Assembly (NCBI RefSeq): GCF_009689985.1
Contig: NZ_QBAW01000001.1
Span: 310,001 to 374,000 of the forward strand
Length of the DNA: 64,000 nucleotides
Direction of reading: 5' to 3'
DNA from: Helicobacter pylori
GTDB taxonomy: Bacteria > Campylobacterota > Campylobacteria > Campylobacterales > Helicobacteraceae
Shown here: positions 63,080 to 64,000 of the stretch, one piece after another
Position numbering within the stretch: position 1 is the first letter of the stretch
How the letters are laid out: each line of letters begins with the position of its first letter
Position numbers and translations under genes: made by a program
The notes under the pieces: model-generated
Seen by the model: only the letters and a program-made list of their open reading frames with translations
What the model was told of the DNA's origin: nothing
The model's database searches: none

Positions 63080-64000
63080 ATGATGAAAATTGTAATAGAC
63101 TTAATGGGGGCTGACCATGGGGTTTTACCCATTATTGAGGGAGTCTCAAGGGCTTTAGAAAATAAGAGTTTTAGCACGGTTTTAGTGGGGGATAAAGACA
63201 AAGCGACCCCTTTTATTTCTAAAGAGTTAGCCAGCAAAGTGGAAATGATCCACACGCAAGATTATATTAAAATGGAAGAAGCCGCCACTGAGGTGATCAA
63301 GCGTAAGGAATCTTCCATTTACTTGGGTATGGATATTTTAAAAAATGGGGCTGACGCTTTGGTTTCAGCGGGGCATAGCGGGGCGACTATGGGTTTAGCA
63401 ACCTTGCGTTTAGGGCGTATCAAAGGGGTTGAAAGGCCTGCCATTTGCACTTTAATGCCTAGCGTTGGCAAACGCCCTAGCGTGCTATTAGACGCAGGAG
63501 CGAACACGGATTGCAAGCCTGAATATTTGATTGATTTTGCTCTTATGGGGTATGAATACGCTAAAAGCGTGTTGCATTATGATAGCCCTAAGGTGGGTCT
63601 TTTGAGTAATGGTGAAGAAGATATTAAAGGGAACATGCTCGTTAAAGAAACGCATAAAATGCTGAAAGCTTACGACTTCTTTTATGGCAATGTGGAGGGG
63701 AGCGATATTTTCAAAGGGGTTGTGGATGTGGTGGTTTGCGATGGCTTTATGGGGAATGTGGTCTTAAAGACAACTGAAGGGGTCGCTAGTGCGATAGGCT
63801 CTATTTTTAAAGATGAAATTAAAAGCTCTTTTAAATCTAAAATGGGGGCTTTGATGCTTAAGAATGCGTTTGATATTTTAAAACAAAAAACCGATTACGC
63901 TGAATATGGGGGAGCGCCGCTTTTGGGCGTGAATAAAAGCGTGATCATTAGCCATGGCAAGAGCAACGCTAGAGCGATTGAATGTGCGATTTATCAGGCT
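63080..64000 (+). CDS. plsX: phosphate acyltransferase, cut by the right edge
   Basis: Converts acyl-ACP to acyl-phosphate for phospholipid synthesis. 307 residues are inside the window, open at base 64000; the family has about 340. [12 protein letters not shown] at the start, [31 protein letters not shown] (given here in part as [12 protein letters not shown]) and GEEDIKGN are conserved. ATG 63080 or ATG 63083 may start; AAGGACGC precedes. fabH would be expected next. HP0201. Confidence 0.95.
   Translation, partial: MMKIVIDLMGADHGVLPIIEGVSRALENKSFSTVLVGDKDKATPFISKELASKVEMIHTQDYIKMEEAATEVIKRKESSIYLGMDILKNGADALVSAGHSGATMGLATLRLGRIKGVERPAICTLMPSVGKRPSVLLDAGANTDCKPEYLIDFALMGYEYAKSVLHYDSPKVGLLSNGEEDIKGNMLVKETHKMLKAYDFFYGNVEGSDIFKGVVDVVVCDGFMGNVVLKTTEGVASAIGSIFKDEIKSSFKSKMGALMLKNAFDILKQKTDYAEYGGAPLLGVNKSVIISHGKSNARAIECAIYQA

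Overview
The window is a stretch of Helicobacter pylori chromosome. Evidence: low G+C with runs of A and T, extended TATAAT -10 boxes without clear -35 boxes, futalosine-type menaquinone synthesis, a CcoNOQP cbb3 oxidase as terminal oxidase, a pH-responsive ArsRS-type two-component pair with a poly-C tract, Hcp-type Sel1 repeat protein, a CheZ-like protein, PseI for flagellin glycosylation and GT8 glucan transferases. Gene order matches, from memory, HP0132 to HP0201 of strain 26695, with one clear departure at 49.7-52.1 kb. HP numbers below are recollection, not a database search.

Layout. 1-2 kb: serine deaminase (cut by the left edge) and serine transporter. 2-4.4 kb: class II DAHP synthase, a 44-residue lipoprotein, Bcp peroxiredoxin. 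4.4-10.8 kb: LutCBA lactate oxidation genes, divergent from two tandem lactate permeases. 10.8-13.2 kb: MutY and a DASS carboxylate transporter. 13.4-18.2 kb: ccoNOQP and four small companion genes, probably assembly factors. 18.3-26.9 kb: membrane protein, MqnD, RecA, enolase, FtsB-like and AMIN proteins, AroK, a PDC sensor, an LPS glucosyltransferase, HcpD. 26.9-27.6 kb: intergenic island with a repeat and a structured RNA candidate. 27.6-38.3 kb, all minus strand: YebC, HemB, ArsS, ArsR, two small proteins, a U32 peptidase, CheZ, PrfB, MoeA, FliR, EI24-type membrane protein. 38.4-49.7 kb: peptidyl-prolyl isomerase, aldolase, EF-P, PseI, LolD-like ATPase, Lnt, CvpA, LysS, GlyA, DUF1882 and SPOR proteins. 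49.7-52.1 kb: accessory island with a frameshifted DUF262/DUF1524 (GmrSD-type) gene and debris. 52.2-64 kb: UPF0114 protein, phospholipase D-like lipoprotein, fumarate reductase frdCAB, then tpiA-fabI-lpxD-metK-ndk-yceD-rpmF-plsX (plsX cut by the right edge).

Working together: lactate import and oxidation (lctP, lutABC) and fumarate reductase feed or drain the menaquinone pool made with help from MqnD, and the cbb3 oxidase is the oxygen-consuming end. The right end is an envelope-precursor block (fabI, lpxD, plsX) mixed with central metabolism.

Main points for a second look: mutY has only a CTG codon at its native start and the next start codon removes the catalytic glutamate; arsS ends in a 12-base C tract; the DUF262 gene has lost its N-terminal YQRDYAW motif to a one-base frameshift; three related intergenic repeats; two AT-rich (about 17% G+C) patches with tiny membrane-peptide ORFs; a 180-base structured RNA candidate. 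No tRNA, rRNA, CRISPR array, insertion sequence or prophage was seen.
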